In this document: positions 1-10,584 of the stretch, in pieces
Numbering within the stretch: the first letter of the stretch is position 1
Layout: every line of letters starts with the position of its first letter
Source: Asparagopsis taxiformis
Taxonomy: Eukaryota; Rhodophyta; Florideophyceae; Bonnemaisoniales; Bonnemaisoniaceae
Assembly (NCBI GenBank): GCA_030407315.1
Contig: JALQPE010000171.1
Span: forward strand, 124,001 to 188,000
Reading direction: 5' to 3'
Length of the DNA: 64,000 nucleotides
The notes under the pieces: generated by a model
What the model saw: the letters and a program-made list of their open reading frames with translations, nothing else
What the model was told of the DNA's origin: nothing
Databases searched by the model: none
Position numbers and translations under genes: made by a program

Positions 1-1770
1 CATACTATTCCTCTCCACTCCGCACTGATCATGCATTTTCGACAATATACAACCCAGTGCATCTTGTGCCTTTGTCAAAACTTTATCCACAATTTGTAGC
101 GGCAACCCCGACTCGCATTTGACATCCATCTGACAAGCAGTAAGACCTGACATAGTTCCGGCAACCTTCATGTCCATATCACCAAAATGATCCTCTGCGC
201 CCAGAATATCTGTGAGGATCACATGGTCGTCTTCATCTTGTGGGAATCGCGCACCACTCACAAGCCCCATAGCTACACCAGCTACACTTTCGCGAATCGG
301 CGCACCCGCGTCTGCAAGCGCAAGCGAGCCGGCGCATATCGTCGCCATAGAACTCGAACCATCCGATGCCAAAACCTCTGCAGATAGTCGAAGCGCATAC
401 GGATACTCGTCATCAGCATTGCCATCCTGCGATGTCACACTGTTTGAAATGTCCAACACAGGCAGCAGTGCTCGTTCCGCTAGCGAACTATGTCCCACTT
501 CACGACGATTTGCCGTACCAGCAAAACGACCTGCTTCGCCCGTCGCATACGGTGGGAATGAATAATGCACAAAAAACGGCCGATCCATGCCGGCACCTGC
601 AATGTCCACATACTCCTCCGTCCTTAAAGAACGTCTCTTCAGTCCAATTGTAGCACATGCCAAAACTTGAGTATCGCCCCGTTCAAACAAGGCACTGCCA
701 TGTACATTGCCGGGCAGCACATTTCTCTCGCAGCGTACCGGGCGAATATCATCAAAAGTACGACCGTCAATACGAACGCGGTCGCGTAACAAAACTGTGC
801 GATAAACATGTCTTGCTGCGAGCTGTGCCTGACGGAGAACATCCTTCATTGGAAAATGTCCAAAGTGCTCCAAAATAGCTTCTTGAGCCTCAGTGACCAC
901 ACAGGCACGATGCGATTTACCCGGAGCATCGCGGCATTTCACAAAAGCATGTTCGTATACAGAAATCGAATGTTCATAAATTGCCTTCAAATCCTTTTCA
1001 TCCACCACGACCTTCTCGACATGATCAACGGGCATACGTCTAGGAAACGAACTGGCACCTTGTTCAGTGCGCAATTGGCCCACAAGTTGTCCGAGCTGTT
1101 TCTGCAGCGGGATCATAGCCAGGGCAGCATCGGTTGCTTTACGCAGCGTTTCAATCACAACATGTCGTTTCACGCCGCCACGACCGGCATCGAATAGCAA
1201 CGAAAGCAAGCGTCCGTCGGTATTAACAGCGACAAAAGTGCATAAATCTGCGCGTGAAACCTCATCCTCCGACGGGAATACGATGACTTGGCCGTCGACG
1301 CACACGGCACGGGCGGCGCCAACGGGCCCCTGCCACTCTATGCCGGCGGATACAATCGCTGCAGACGCGGCATTAACGGCGAGGGCATCGACAGATAATC
1401 CGGGCCCGCTGAGAACGGAGACGGTGATTTGGGCAGGCTGCGAAAGCAGGGGTCGGAGAGAGCGGTCAATGAGTCGGGAAGTTAGTAGCTCGGATTGGAC
1501 GGGCTGCAGCTCGCGACGAGCCCATGTGGCTGGAATTACGCCGTGGGCGGCTGCACGGGAACGGAAATCAGCGATGAGATGGCCGTCTGGCGATGGGGCG
1601 TATGTGGCGAGGAGAGTTAGATCGCCGTGTTGGAGCGTTGCTGCGCCCGGCGTCAGACGCGCTAGACGACCGGATGAGAGACGAAGAGGATGAGTTGGAG
1701 GTGAGGCTCTTAGGGCTGGGAGAGTTGCTGTCACGGTTGTTGATAATGCGGATACTATTCGACCGAGCAT
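1..1770 (-). CDS. PNP: Polyribonucleotide nucleotidyltransferase (PNPase), organellar, 3' part missing
   Basis: A phosphorolytic 3'-to-5' exoribonuclease that degrades and trims organellar RNA. The reading frame is open for 590 codons from the ATG at 1770 to the window edge, so the protein is cut at its C-terminus. The first RNase PH core contains TSRLIDRSLRPL, typical of PNPase. A helical linker follows, then the second core with RVRIDGRTFDDIRPV, RGDTQVLACAT and ILTDILGAEDHFGDMDMKVAGT; the last holds the acidic catalytic residues of the family. The KH and S1 domains would lie beyond the left edge. The first ~45 residues are Ser/Thr/Arg/Leu-rich with few acids, so a mitochondrial or plastid presequence is likely, but which organelle is undecided. 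It is divergent from the gene starting at 1958. The exosome RNase PH proteins are excluded because two cores are fused. Confidence 0.93.
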   Translation of the reverse strand, partial: MLGRIVSALSTTVTATLPALRASPPTHPLRLSSGRLARLTPGAATLQHGDLTLLATYAPSPDGHLIADFRSRAAAHGVIPATWARRELQPVQSELLTSRLIDRSLRPLLSQPAQITVSVLSGPGLSVDALAVNAASAAIVSAGIEWQGPVGAARAVCVDGQVIVFPSEDEVSRADLCTFVAVNTDGRLLSLLFDAGRGGVKRHVVIETLRKATDAALAMIPLQKQLGQLVGQLRTEQGASSFPRRMPVDHVEKVVVDEKDLKAIYEHSISVYEHAFVKCRDAPGKSHRACVVTEAQEAILEHFGHFPMKDVLRQAQLAARHVYRTVLLRDRVRIDGRTFDDIRPVRCERNVLPGNVHGSALFERGDTQVLACATIGLKRRSLRTEEYVDIAGAGMDRPFFVHYSFPPYATGEAGRFAGTANRREVGHSSLAERALLPVLDISNSVTSQDGNADDEYPYALRLSAEVLASDGSSSMATICAGSLALADAGAPIRESVAGVAMGLVSGARFPQDEDDHVILTDILGAEDHFGDMDMKVAGTMSGLTACQMDVKCESGLPLQIVDKVLTKAQDALGCILSKMHDQCGVERNSM

Positions 1771-1957
1771 TTTGGTGGATGCATAGAGATTGCGAGCGCT
1801 CTTGACGCGGTCGTCGTCTCGACGGCTGATCAATTGGAATGCCGAATCTGGGTGCTTCACAGCAACTAGTCATTGCTGGTATCGAATGATACCGAGTACG
1901 AACCATCAATATTTTAAGATATAATTTCTGTGATCCAATCCAATTTCGTCAACAAAG

Positions 1958-3196
1958 ATGTACTCTCGAAAGCGAATGGGTTCACATCTGAGCACATTCA
2001 CAATGCGGACTAGTCTCTTCATCGGCACCACATTCCCCCTTTACAAAGGCAGTAACAATCACGGCACGCGCACCCGACGTCAAATTGAGACCCGGCGCAT
2101 AACACCACCAAAATGCGTGACATTACCACCCGTACCAACTCTCGCAGCAGCAGCACTTGTATCACACACAAACCTGCTACCAGCCAATCTGCAGGGAGCA
2201 CCGAGCGCCTTTCTCCTAACAGCACTACTAGCCAACCTAAACCTACTCGCTGAAAGCGCGATCTACACAAAAGTGCTCTCGCTTGCGCCTATTGCAATAT
2301 CACTCCTCCTGCTCCAGCACACACGCGTCGCCAATGCGCACCGCCTATCAGCAGCGTTTGCGGTGGGCGCATTGGGCAGCACACTCGGTGCCATTGTCGC
2401 CATGCTTGTGTCGCCGCTGCCACTGTTTATATCCTGCAAGCTTGCGGGCGTGTTTGCGGCGACCTACATCGGCGGCACTGTCAACTACATCGGTGTAGCA
2501 GACGCGGTGGGACTGGAGCACGAGCTTGTCGCGGCGGGACTTGCGGCTGACATGGCGGTAATGGCGGGGTACATGACAATTTTATTCGCAATTTCCCAGC
2601 AAATGACGGACGCTGGCGGCGACGAAACGCCATCGACGCGGGGCGTAGACACAGATGTGAAACGAGGGGCAAAACTCGTCGAACTGTGTGTACCGATTTG
2701 TATCGCGCTTGGCATCTGCGCATTTTCGAGCGTGATGTCAGCGCGTTTGCATCTACCGTCCGGGGCGGCGTTGCTGATCACAACGGCGTTATCGATGGGT
2801 GTGTCCAGATATGCGCGCGTGCAAAAGTATATGCGGCTGTCGTTGAAATTGGGCGGCGGCGTGTTATCGTTGTTCTTCGGCGCGCTGGGGGCGACCACTT
2901 CATTACGTCGGGTCATAGGCAAGTCGCCGCACGTGCTACAATTCGCGGCGATTGTGTTGGTGGTGCATGCGTTGGTCGTCTATTTGATTGGGCATCGATT
3001 ACTAGGTTTGTCCGGCGCGGAACTGGCGGTGGCGTCCAATGCCAACGTTGGTGGGTCATCAACGGCAGCGGCATTCGCGGCAGCGATGGGCTGGAAACAA
3101 CTGGTCGCGGCGGCAGTGGCAGTCGGAGCAATCGGATACGCGATTGGTACGCCCATTGGTTTACTACTCATCCAACTGGCTTCGATGCGATTGTAA
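1958..3196 (+). CDS. DUF819 family multi-pass membrane protein
   Basis: A 412-residue integral membrane protein matching the DUF819 (YjcL-like) family found in bacteria and in plastids or membranes of plants and algae; its substrate is unknown. From about residue 70 it is a series of hydrophobic helices (about ten). The family-type segment LAGVFAATYIGGTVNYIGVA sits near the middle, and a Gly/Ala-rich SNANVGGSSTAAAFAAAMGW segment near the end. The N-terminus is long, basic and hydroxylated, as in an organelle-targeting region. The Met at 2003 (MRTSLFIG) is an alternative start. It is divergent from PNPase with 187 bp between the starts. Confidence 0.82.
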   Translation: MYSRKRMGSHLSTFTMRTSLFIGTTFPLYKGSNNHGTRTRRQIETRRITPPKCVTLPPVPTLAAAALVSHTNLLPANLQGAPSAFLLTALLANLNLLAESAIYTKVLSLAPIAISLLLLQHTRVANAHRLSAAFAVGALGSTLGAIVAMLVSPLPLFISCKLAGVFAATYIGGTVNYIGVADAVGLEHELVAAGLAADMAVMAGYMTILFAISQQMTDAGGDETPSTRGVDTDVKRGAKLVELCVPICIALGICAFSSVMSARLHLPSGAALLITTALSMGVSRYARVQKYMRLSLKLGGGVLSLFFGALGATTSLRRVIGKSPHVLQFAAIVLVVHALVVYLIGHRLLGLSGAELAVASNANVGGSSTAAAFAAAMGWKQLVAAAVAVGAIGYAIGTPIGLLLIQLASMRL

Positions 3197-3366
3197 TCAG
3201 ATCACACGGCGCATGCACGATATGCTGTCAATTTGCTCAATCGTTCTAATTAAATCGCATCCAATCCCGTTTCCGTCACGCTCCACGTACAGCAATGCAC
3301 CCGCCATATCTAACTCATCGATCAACAGCCTCCCAACTCCAAAACCACCACCAAACAAACCACGCC

Positions 3367-4516
3367 ATGAACCGTCTCCGCCGTCTCAAACAAAAACAAA
3401 CCACCCCCGGCGTGCCGCCGCCGCCGCCGCCGCCGCCCGAATCCGACGACAAGCTCTTCCCCGTCGCCGCCTATTCGCGCGACGTCTCCATGCAGTCCAT
3501 CATCGACATGCCGTCGCCGCCGCCAAACGCCGAATACCACACGCGTCAGAAAGGCGCCTTATCCTTCCCGCGCTTCCGCTCCGGCAAATCCGCGTCGGCA
3601 AAATCGAGTCGTTCGCGTCGCAGCAAGTTCAGCCGTCGAATCAAGACCTTTTTCGAAACCAGTTCGCGCGCCAGTCAATGCTCCTCGCAATCGAATTGCG
3701 TCGATGACGACGTCCCCTCCGCAGTCTCCGACGTCGACAGTCTCTCGCCGCAGCGCAGCGCCCCCGCGCCTCCCATCGCGCCCGCCGATCGCGACGCGCT
3801 CGTCTACGGCACCTACGTGGAGTGCGGCGCCAACTGCGCCCCCGGCAGATGTAATGACGGCTACCTCTCCTTCATCATGCCCGACGGCTGGCTCGCCCGC
3901 CGCGTCAAGGACGGTTTCATGCTTTTCAACGGACTCGCCGTCGGGTTTGCTATGGCCGTTCAGGCGCGCGACGCCACAAAGGTCCTGTTGGAGACGGGTA
4001 GATTGCAGGTGATGTCGGAAGTTTCGGCGCTTTCTTCGCCGGTTTTCGTGAGCCATGAGCAGGTTCGCGTGCTGTATTCTAGTTTTGAAGGCGCGGGTAT
4101 CGGGTAGGTTACTGTTTGATTGGTTTGGCTCGTTCGGCAATTCGATTCGTACTGACCGTGCTTTGTTTTGGATGATAGCGTCGCGATTTTCCGAAAGGGC
4201 TTTGAACGGGGAGCTAGTGTGTTTGCGTTGTGCGGTCCAAAGTATGTTGTTTCGTAATGGTACGAGTATTGGGCTAACGGTGGTGTAACTAACTAACTAA
4301 CAATGGGTTGTGTGTATCGATGTGTACAGGGAAGACGCAGCAATGATCGAGAAGACGATGCAATCTCTGATCAAATCTGTAATTATAATCGCTGTGCCAT
4401 CAAGCAACGCGCAACACACGCGCAGCGATGCATCTGCGACAAAGGATGATGAGAAGGAGGAACAGCAAGTAACGCAAAAGCCGATGCACGGTATACCGGC
4501 GTGTATAGTTATGTAA
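3367..4516 (+). CDS. Unrecognised three-exon gene with a conserved-looking C-terminal domain
   Basis: Exons 3367-4103, 4179-4241 and 4330-4516 join in frame to 328 residues; the introns are 75 and 88 nt. Donors are GTAGGT and GTATGT. The second intron carries a strong branch region, CTAACTAACTAAC, about 25 nt before its acceptor. The frame is also open upstream to an ATG at 3295, but 3367 starts a basic, Pro- and Ser-rich tail that looks like a true start. The N-terminal ~120 residues are low in complexity (a proline run, then Ser/Arg-rich). The rest (from GTYVECGANC through GFERGASVFALCGPKED to SLIKSVIIIAV) looks like a folded alpha/beta domain with several cysteines. I do not recognise the family. 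Confidence 0.72.
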
Positions 4517-4760
4517 TCGCACCGTCGCTATTTTCCCTCGTGAATTGTTTATAGATCCGAACGAATCAATGCCTTTCTGTACATAACACGTGCGAACAAA
4601 TAAATGTGATTTTCGCTCCTCTTTGAAACACAACTCATCGCCTTACGTCCTGATCCGTGTCATTTCACATCAATTATCGGCGTGCACCAATCGAGCCTCC
4701 ATCCGCACATGACCTACCTACCATAGCTCGTCTCCCCGACATCCACCTTTCTGTCCCAGC

Positions 4761-5522
4761 ATGACAACCCTCCAACAGCCAAACGACCACTGGCGATCAC
4801 TCAAGAATGCCATAATCGTCTGCGCGCACGCCGTCTACCACGGCGGCCCCAAACTGCGACCCGCTCAAATGGCCGAAATGGACAAGTACTGGACGCTCAA
4901 GCCCTTTCAACAGGGCGAGGGTATCGAATACATCAGTCACATTCAACGCGGCGTCACACTAGCAGCGCAAGACCAATCCGCCCTGCTCATCTTCAGCGGC
5001 GGTCAGACGCGACCGCCGCACATTCTGTCCGAGGCCCAGAGTTACCATGATGTGGCGTGCGCCTTTACCTTTTGGGGCAAGCGAGACGTGCTCAGTAGAA
5101 CGACAACTGAAGAATTTGCGAGAGATTCTATAGATAATTTGCTCTTTTCCATTGCTCGATTTCAAGAATGCGTCGGTTCCTTGCCTGACAATGTGACCAT
5201 TATCAGCTGGCGATTTAAAGAGGCTCGCTTTCGCCACCACGCCTGGAGCATTCGCTGGCCCCATTCCAGGTTTCACTTCGAAGGAGTGGGCGTCCCGGAC
5301 GATTTGCAATTGGCCGAGCAAGAGGAACAGCACACCCTTGACAAGTTTAAAGCCGATTGTAGCGGCTATGGTGCAGGGGAAAATGGCCTCTACATGAAGA
5401 AACTCCAACGCAATCCCTTTCGCAGACAGCATGGTTATGCAATCAGTTGTCCAGACCTGTCGGTCGTTCTGGCATGGACAGCTCCCACTCGCGTTTCGGA
5501 GAAAGAAGTACCATGGGTATAA
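4761..5522 (+). CDS. DUF218-like protein
   Basis: A 253-residue single-exon protein that resembles the DUF218 proteins of fungi and protists (a SanA/ElyC-type fold). It has an N-terminal IIVCAHAVYHGG strand-loop, then LLIFSGGQTRPP, ILSEAQSY and RTTTEEFARDSIDNLLFSI. This order (a strand, a S/T-GG-Q/T turn, then an E-x-A-R-D segment) is typical of DUF218. No signal peptide or membrane helix is visible. The biochemical role is unknown. Its 3' end faces that of the eIF2B epsilon gene, only 46 bp away. Confidence 0.7.
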   Translation: MTTLQQPNDHWRSLKNAIIVCAHAVYHGGPKLRPAQMAEMDKYWTLKPFQQGEGIEYISHIQRGVTLAAQDQSALLIFSGGQTRPPHILSEAQSYHDVACAFTFWGKRDVLSRTTTEEFARDSIDNLLFSIARFQECVGSLPDNVTIISWRFKEARFRHHAWSIRWPHSRFHFEGVGVPDDLQLAEQEEQHTLDKFKADCSGYGAGENGLYMKKLQRNPFRRQHGYAISCPDLSVVLAWTAPTRVSEKEVPWV

Positions 5523-5568
5523 CTGTACAGCCGTGTTGTCCATCACTTTAGTATAGCAGTAGTTTCAT

Positions 5569-7695
5569 TTAGTCTTCCTCTTCAGCCTCCTCGAGCCATT
5601 CTAAGAAAGGCGACAGCGTCGCCAGTAATGCTCCATCGCAATCGCCCGAGGACACTCGTTGCCTCTCTTCAGAAGCCCAACCTAGAATACCATCTTCTTC
5701 CAACATATCTTTCTCATACATAACTTTGAAAACGTACATCAGACATATTCCCTTATCACGCAGTGTGTTTGCCAGACCAGTTGCAACCTGGACGAGATGT
5801 GCTGTATCATCCGTTCGATTAAATTTCGAGATCAGATCCTTGTTGCGTTCTAATGCAGAATCCAAATTGCCATACAAATTCGCCTCATTTGATCTATTGA
5901 ACACAGTGAGTGTAACACCACGAATGACACCAACAAGTGTTTCTACAAATGAACAATGGTATACAAGCTTCAATGAGTTGATTTCGAGGATTGTGTTCCT
6001 CACTTCAACACCTTCACTATCTGCTCGTTCCATAGTTTCCAATGCCTCTTCATTGAACTGCTCGATTCTCCGCTTTTCAGGATCATTTTCCAGACTGGCG
6101 CCTGCTAGGTCTTGCGTGACTCCAGCAATTTCCACATCACCGTTGTTCTCTTGGTCTGATACCCTCTCATCCGTTTCTACATCTTCTTCCTGGCCGGAGC
6201 TGCTTTCCTCACTTCCCACTTCTTCATCGTCAAAATCATCCTGCTCTTCCAATTCATCCTCTCCATCACTTTCAAATAAAACCATTGGTCTCGCTCTCGG
6301 AATGAAAAACCTATCAATACGAGCCGCTATTTCAGGGTTGAAGAGGCGTCCTTTTCCCTCTTCACCGACAAAACTTTCATCCCATGTTTCCAAAGCTGTG
6401 GATGTGTCCACACTGCCATTCTGAGCTTCAGAAGACTCTATCTCTTCGTCCGTGTCATCGCTGTCATTCTCCCCATTAGTGAAACCCGACTCTTGTTGCA
6501 AGGTGACCAAAGAGTGGCTCGGAAGAACATCAACCCAATCTCCAATGCGAACATCAGCATCTAGAAAGGTGTGTATGGACAGTGTGCTACTGACCCCAAC
6601 CTCGCAGCCAGGACCTATTATGCTTTGCTCGATTACACAACTATCAGCAATTTTCACACCATCCATCAAAATGCTGTTGTTAATCGTTACATCACAGCCG
6701 ATGGTGACGTCGTTACCGATAACACAACTCATAATGGTACACCCAACGCCGATGGAAACGTCCTTTCCAACTGCACACTTTTCAAGAATGAACTCTGTTG
6801 ACATATGACTGGGATCAGTGTCGCCTCTAGTGCCATTGATCGAAGCAGCAGAAACGGGAGACATCCAGCCATTCAGCACATCAGATGTAGCCTGCATGAG
6901 AGATGCCAATGACATGATGCGGGAACCATATTCGCCAATCTTGGAATTCAAGAAATGCGCATACATCCGATTACCAAAAACCTCCGCCTCACCGCCATCA
7001 AGCTTTTCTTTGATATAGGCCCGCACATTGTCATAGTAGAAGTTCTCCCGAAACTCCAACAGAAACTCTGGGGCACATACATCTAAACCGATGTCCAAAA
7101 CATTCGACAGTACATCAACTCGTCCGCCAGGTGCAAGCCCCGAGTTTTCCGCATGAACATCAATTGACAATCCGTTCTCACGCAGGTCGTCGTTATACTT
7201 GACCAGAGTACCAGAGCCAGTTTCAACAGCAAGCACAAGCCCAGTGGAGGCGGAGCCTGCTCCCTTACGAAAGACCGAGGTGACAAGCCAGTTGCGATCC
7301 GCCTCCCTCCTGCGTTTATGGGCAGCGACAAGCTGAGAAACATTGACATTGAAGATAGTACCATATCTAACAAGGACAAAGTCATCGACGGGGCGAAGGT
7401 CATCTCTGGCTTCCAAATCACGAATGGCATCACCCTCACCACGCCACGAGCTGGATGAGAGTTGAGTGACGTTCATGCGGGAGAGAGGATCGGTGTACAC
7501 ATTTTGAATCGGCTGTGCAGATAGCACAATCGCTTCTTTCACTCCATGCCGCGCCAGGGTGCCCAGCTGCCATGAAAGCGTGGGAAGATTAAGTAGATTA
7601 CAGTCGTGGGCGAGAGATAGGTATTTCTCTGCACCGCAGTTATCGGCGAAGACGATGGCTTTAAGCGGATGTTCGTTTTGAGTAGGTGAGGTCAT
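5569..7695 (-). CDS. EIF2B5: Translation initiation factor eIF2B subunit epsilon
   Basis: The catalytic subunit of the guanine-nucleotide exchange factor for eIF2, acting in cytosolic translation initiation. It is 708 residues from the Met at 7695. The frame is open to an ATG at 7779, but the extra 28 residues look like translated leader, and family similarity begins just after 7695 (LKAIVFADNC). Domains in order are a pyrophosphorylase-like domain (to about residue 260), a left-handed beta-helix of hexapeptide repeats (VSIGVGCTIMSCVIGNDVTIGCD and on), and a long acidic linker. A C-terminal W2/HEAT domain follows, with ILGWASEE and FLEWLEEAEEE, the aromatic-acidic boxes of the family. It is divergent from SEM1. 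Confidence 0.93.
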   Translation of the reverse strand: MTSPTQNEHPLKAIVFADNCGAEKYLSLAHDCNLLNLPTLSWQLGTLARHGVKEAIVLSAQPIQNVYTDPLSRMNVTQLSSSSWRGEGDAIRDLEARDDLRPVDDFVLVRYGTIFNVNVSQLVAAHKRRREADRNWLVTSVFRKGAGSASTGLVLAVETGSGTLVKYNDDLRENGLSIDVHAENSGLAPGGRVDVLSNVLDIGLDVCAPEFLLEFRENFYYDNVRAYIKEKLDGGEAEVFGNRMYAHFLNSKIGEYGSRIMSLASLMQATSDVLNGWMSPVSAASINGTRGDTDPSHMSTEFILEKCAVGKDVSIGVGCTIMSCVIGNDVTIGCDVTINNSILMDGVKIADSCVIEQSIIGPGCEVGVSSTLSIHTFLDADVRIGDWVDVLPSHSLVTLQQESGFTNGENDSDDTDEEIESSEAQNGSVDTSTALETWDESFVGEEGKGRLFNPEIAARIDRFFIPRARPMVLFESDGEDELEEQDDFDDEEVGSEESSSGQEEDVETDERVSDQENNGDVEIAGVTQDLAGASLENDPEKRRIEQFNEEALETMERADSEGVEVRNTILEINSLKLVYHCSFVETLVGVIRGVTLTVFNRSNEANLYGNLDSALERNKDLISKFNRTDDTAHLVQVATGLANTLRDKGICLMYVFKVMYEKDMLEEDGILGWASEERQRVSSGDCDGALLATLSPFLEWLEEAEEED

Positions 7696-8119
7696 GGTGG
7701 AGATTGGTGATTGCCTTGGAAGAGTGGACGGGGTAAGAGGAGTGGTTCGTCTGTAGTTTGCATTCAGCCGTACATGCAACTAATAGTGAGTGGCCCGGCT
7801 CACAAACAAGATGATCTTCGGTGATTGAGCGATGGGGAAAGCGAATGTCGGTGGGCGAGTGTGTAACAATGGTGTATGAGGTCGGTGTGAACATCTGCAG
7901 CCGAGCACACACGTGTTACTTCGGATCTACAAGGAAACTGATAACGAATTATCTGTGTGAACCGTACTCGATTCCAGCAATTTCCACAAAAACACACATT
8001 TTACATTGCAATTCGCGTCAACACCGCCTTCCATCCGTTCGCTATTCGCCCATTCCTCGTCTCCAAACTTCCAGTGCCGTCTTTTTATCGAGCTAGACGT
8101 TCTACAGAAAGCTCGCGCC
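7696..8119. promoter_or_regulatory. Divergent promoter region between eIF2B epsilon and SEM1
   Basis: A 424-bp gap between two outward-facing starts that must carry both promoters and leaders. Short open frames cross it on both strands, but none resembles a protein family. I see no clear TATA box. Confidence 0.5.
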
Positions 8120-8476
8120 ATGGCAGAGGGAATTGAAGAGCCACAGAATAACGCCAACGCCAATGAAACGCGAGACGCCGTCAAGGAGGAGGACGCCGTT
8201 GCCGTGACTGATGGCGACGTACTAGAGGAAGATGATGATTTCGAGGAATTCGATGACGCAGGTATGTTGTAACTTCCCGGAAATCATCAAATCAGTGTTT
8301 GCAACCTGTTTCTGACCACTTTCATTTGCGCCGTCGATTCAACAGCATGGGGTGAAAATGACAGAGCGGATGAAGATAATGTACAGTGGGAGGATAACTG
8401 GGACGATGAAGTAGAGGGGGAAGACGATTTTGCCAAAAAGCTCCGGGCAGAACTAGAAGCGAACAAAGCAAAGTAG
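8120..8476 (+). CDS. SEM1: 26S proteasome subunit SEM1/DSS1, two exons
   Basis: A small acidic protein of the 19S proteasome lid, also a partner of BRCA2-type and TREX-2 complexes in other eukaryotes. Exons 8120-8261 and 8346-8476 are joined across an 84-nt intron (GTATGT...ACAG) and give 90 residues. The diagnostic motif is split by the intron: DDFEEFDD before it and WGENDRAD, VQWEDNWDDE, DDFAKKLRAELEANK after it. This is the acidic-aromatic pattern and closing helix of SEM1/DSS1. Read without the intron, exon 1 would end after a few extra residues and lose the second half. Confidence 0.92.
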
Positions 8477-8574
8477 CGATCGCGTAAACGTTCTTGACTA
8501 CTACCATCCTAACGGTACATCTATCCAAAATTCCAGTACAAGTTTACTCCATCATAAAAGGTATCTACTTGAAC

Positions 8575-10584
8575 TTACTGCGCGAGCTGTGCTTTGATAG
8601 AGGACTCGATCATTGCGTATTCATACGTCGCATATTCCTCGCCATATGTCACAACAGACGGAGAGGAAGCCAGCATCTTTGATGCAACCTTACGAACATC
8701 ATCTTCAGTAGTCTCCTCAATCCGCTTGATTAGTTCTGCAGGGCCAACATAAACGCCTGATGACAGAATTTGCCGTCCAATATCTTCACAAACAACAGCC
8801 CTGCTTTCCAAGTTCATGATCAAAGTACTCTTCGTCATTGCCTTGGCACGCTCCAGTTCCCCGACACCCAGCGGTCCTGCAAGCTTTGTGATCTGCGCGC
8901 CGACAACCTCAATCAAATTGTTCAGATGTGCAGGATCGTCGCAGCTGGCGTGAATTCCGAACAGACCCGTATCAGCGTAGCAGTGATTGAACGCCATTGC
9001 TGATGATATCCAACCATGCTTGCTCAGTATCTCTGAGTACAGCCTTGTGTACATGCCTTTTCCAGGACCGCCCGAACTGAAAGAGCCACCACCACCAAGT
9101 AGAGTGTGAAGCACGCACGCTGCAACAAGATCATCATCCTTCCATGAAACACCCTTGAATCCAATTGCGACATGTCCAGGTCCGTCCCCTGAAACCCTCG
9201 CAGATCCACCCGTGTATCGTGCTTCATCACCCAATCCTGCAGATTCGCCCTCGACTCTGCCCAGTGAGTCTTCGGCAACCTTCACAAGTTCATCGTGATC
9301 GACGTTGCTAGCAGATAGCACAAGGCGGTCTGGTGTGTAGTTCTCGGCAACAAACTCGGCAACTAAGCTCGGATTCATTCTATCAAGTTTGCGCTCCTCT
9401 GACACAAGTGGTAGGCCTAGTTCGTATCACAGACATATTCGTAGATATAGCTGTTAGTACCGACGTCATATTGCACAGGTCCAAGGGTGTCTTGGTTACA
9501 CATGTCGGTGTACCTCTTCTACCACGAGTCACAAAGAAGGGTGAAATTTTCACTCTAAAGTTCTCGGGTAATGCAACAGAGATAACACCAATGATCGTAC
9601 TACTGAATACCAGTAGTGAGAAGAATAGTCAATCTCCGAGGTGTCACTATCACAATGAGTGCCAAAGTGATGCTTCCTGTCCGAAGCACCAGCTCTCCTG
9701 AAAACTCTCACACCTCGGTTCGGAAACAGTGCTAAAAATCGCAAAATGCAGACCAACTTACCAAGAGTATTCCCGTGGAATGCAGCTCCATGGATAGCTT
9801 CCGTGACGACACCAGCAGGGTCTTGAGCAAACTGTTTCAACTCGTCCTTCATCACGGCAGTTTGCGCCTTGATTTCAGCGGTAGCGGTATCCCAAGCTGG
9901 TGATCCCTCATCTTGTGTAGCGCATCCAGGAAGAAGCGCAGTCTCAGCAACGATACCAACCATATCTGGCAATTTCCCACGAAGACCCTCAGCGGTGTAG
10001 GCGATAGTTTCACGGGCGGCTGACGAAGCAAACACGGCACCAGTACGCTCCATATCTCTCACCATGCGGTATTTGGATCGTAGCGCAGATCCCTTGTATG
10101 CCAGGTGTTCAAGCAAATGCGACACACCAGCGGAATACGGTGTCTCATGGCGGGAACCAGTTCCAACGAAGAGGCCGATAGCAGAAACCGGACCACCGAT
10201 ATCCTGCGATGCAACTTTCACGCCATTTGGCAGAGTTGTGGTTTCGATGGGACCCGCTGTCGGTGGTGTGGCTTGGATCGGATCAGGAATGCCTGGCAAT
10301 TTTTCAGACATGCTAGTCTCCGCATCAAACATGCCATGGGCGAGCTTCCACATCAGGGGGGTTTCCACATTAGATGCAAAGCCTCTCTTCTCGATGGATG
10401 CGCTCTACTCGAGGGGATGAAATCAGATACAAAAGGCAGCAAATGTTCGTGAGGAAACGAGCACACAGATCGCATGAAACAGGAGGAGAGATTAGAAACG
10501 ATGCGTTCATTTCATCGTGCCAAAGCTGCAATTCTGACGTACCGTGCGAGCAGCGCGAGGAATCACGCGTAAAGTGGACAGCAT
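8575..10584 (-). CDS. PMPCA: Mitochondrial processing peptidase subunit alpha, three exons
   Basis: Half of the matrix peptidase that removes presequences from imported proteins. Exons are 10584-10543, 10404-9762 and 9416-8575 (introns 138 and 345 nt), giving 508 residues. Exon 1 encodes MLSTLRVIPRAART, a classic presequence start, and exon 2 continues SASIEKRGFASN. The last third has the alpha-type glycine-rich loop GGGGSFSSGGPGKGMYTRLY, then TGLFGIHAS and NLESRAVVCEDIGRQIL. Oddly for an alpha subunit, a complete HxxEH is present (His110, Glu113, His114), with Glu191 exactly 76 residues after His114. That is the full M16 zinc motif, which known alpha subunits have lost. The loop and overall pattern still argue for alpha, not beta. 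Confidence 0.92.

Noticed and set aside
1067..1693. A 208-codon plus-strand frame (MRNWPTSCPSCFCSG...).
   Set aside because: It lies opposite the PNPase gene, which has clear motifs. It is a shadow rich in Arg, Ser and Thr.
4310..4516. A short gene starting at the ATG at 4310.
   Set aside because: It is the third exon of the gene from 3367; the ATG lies in the intron before the CAG acceptor.
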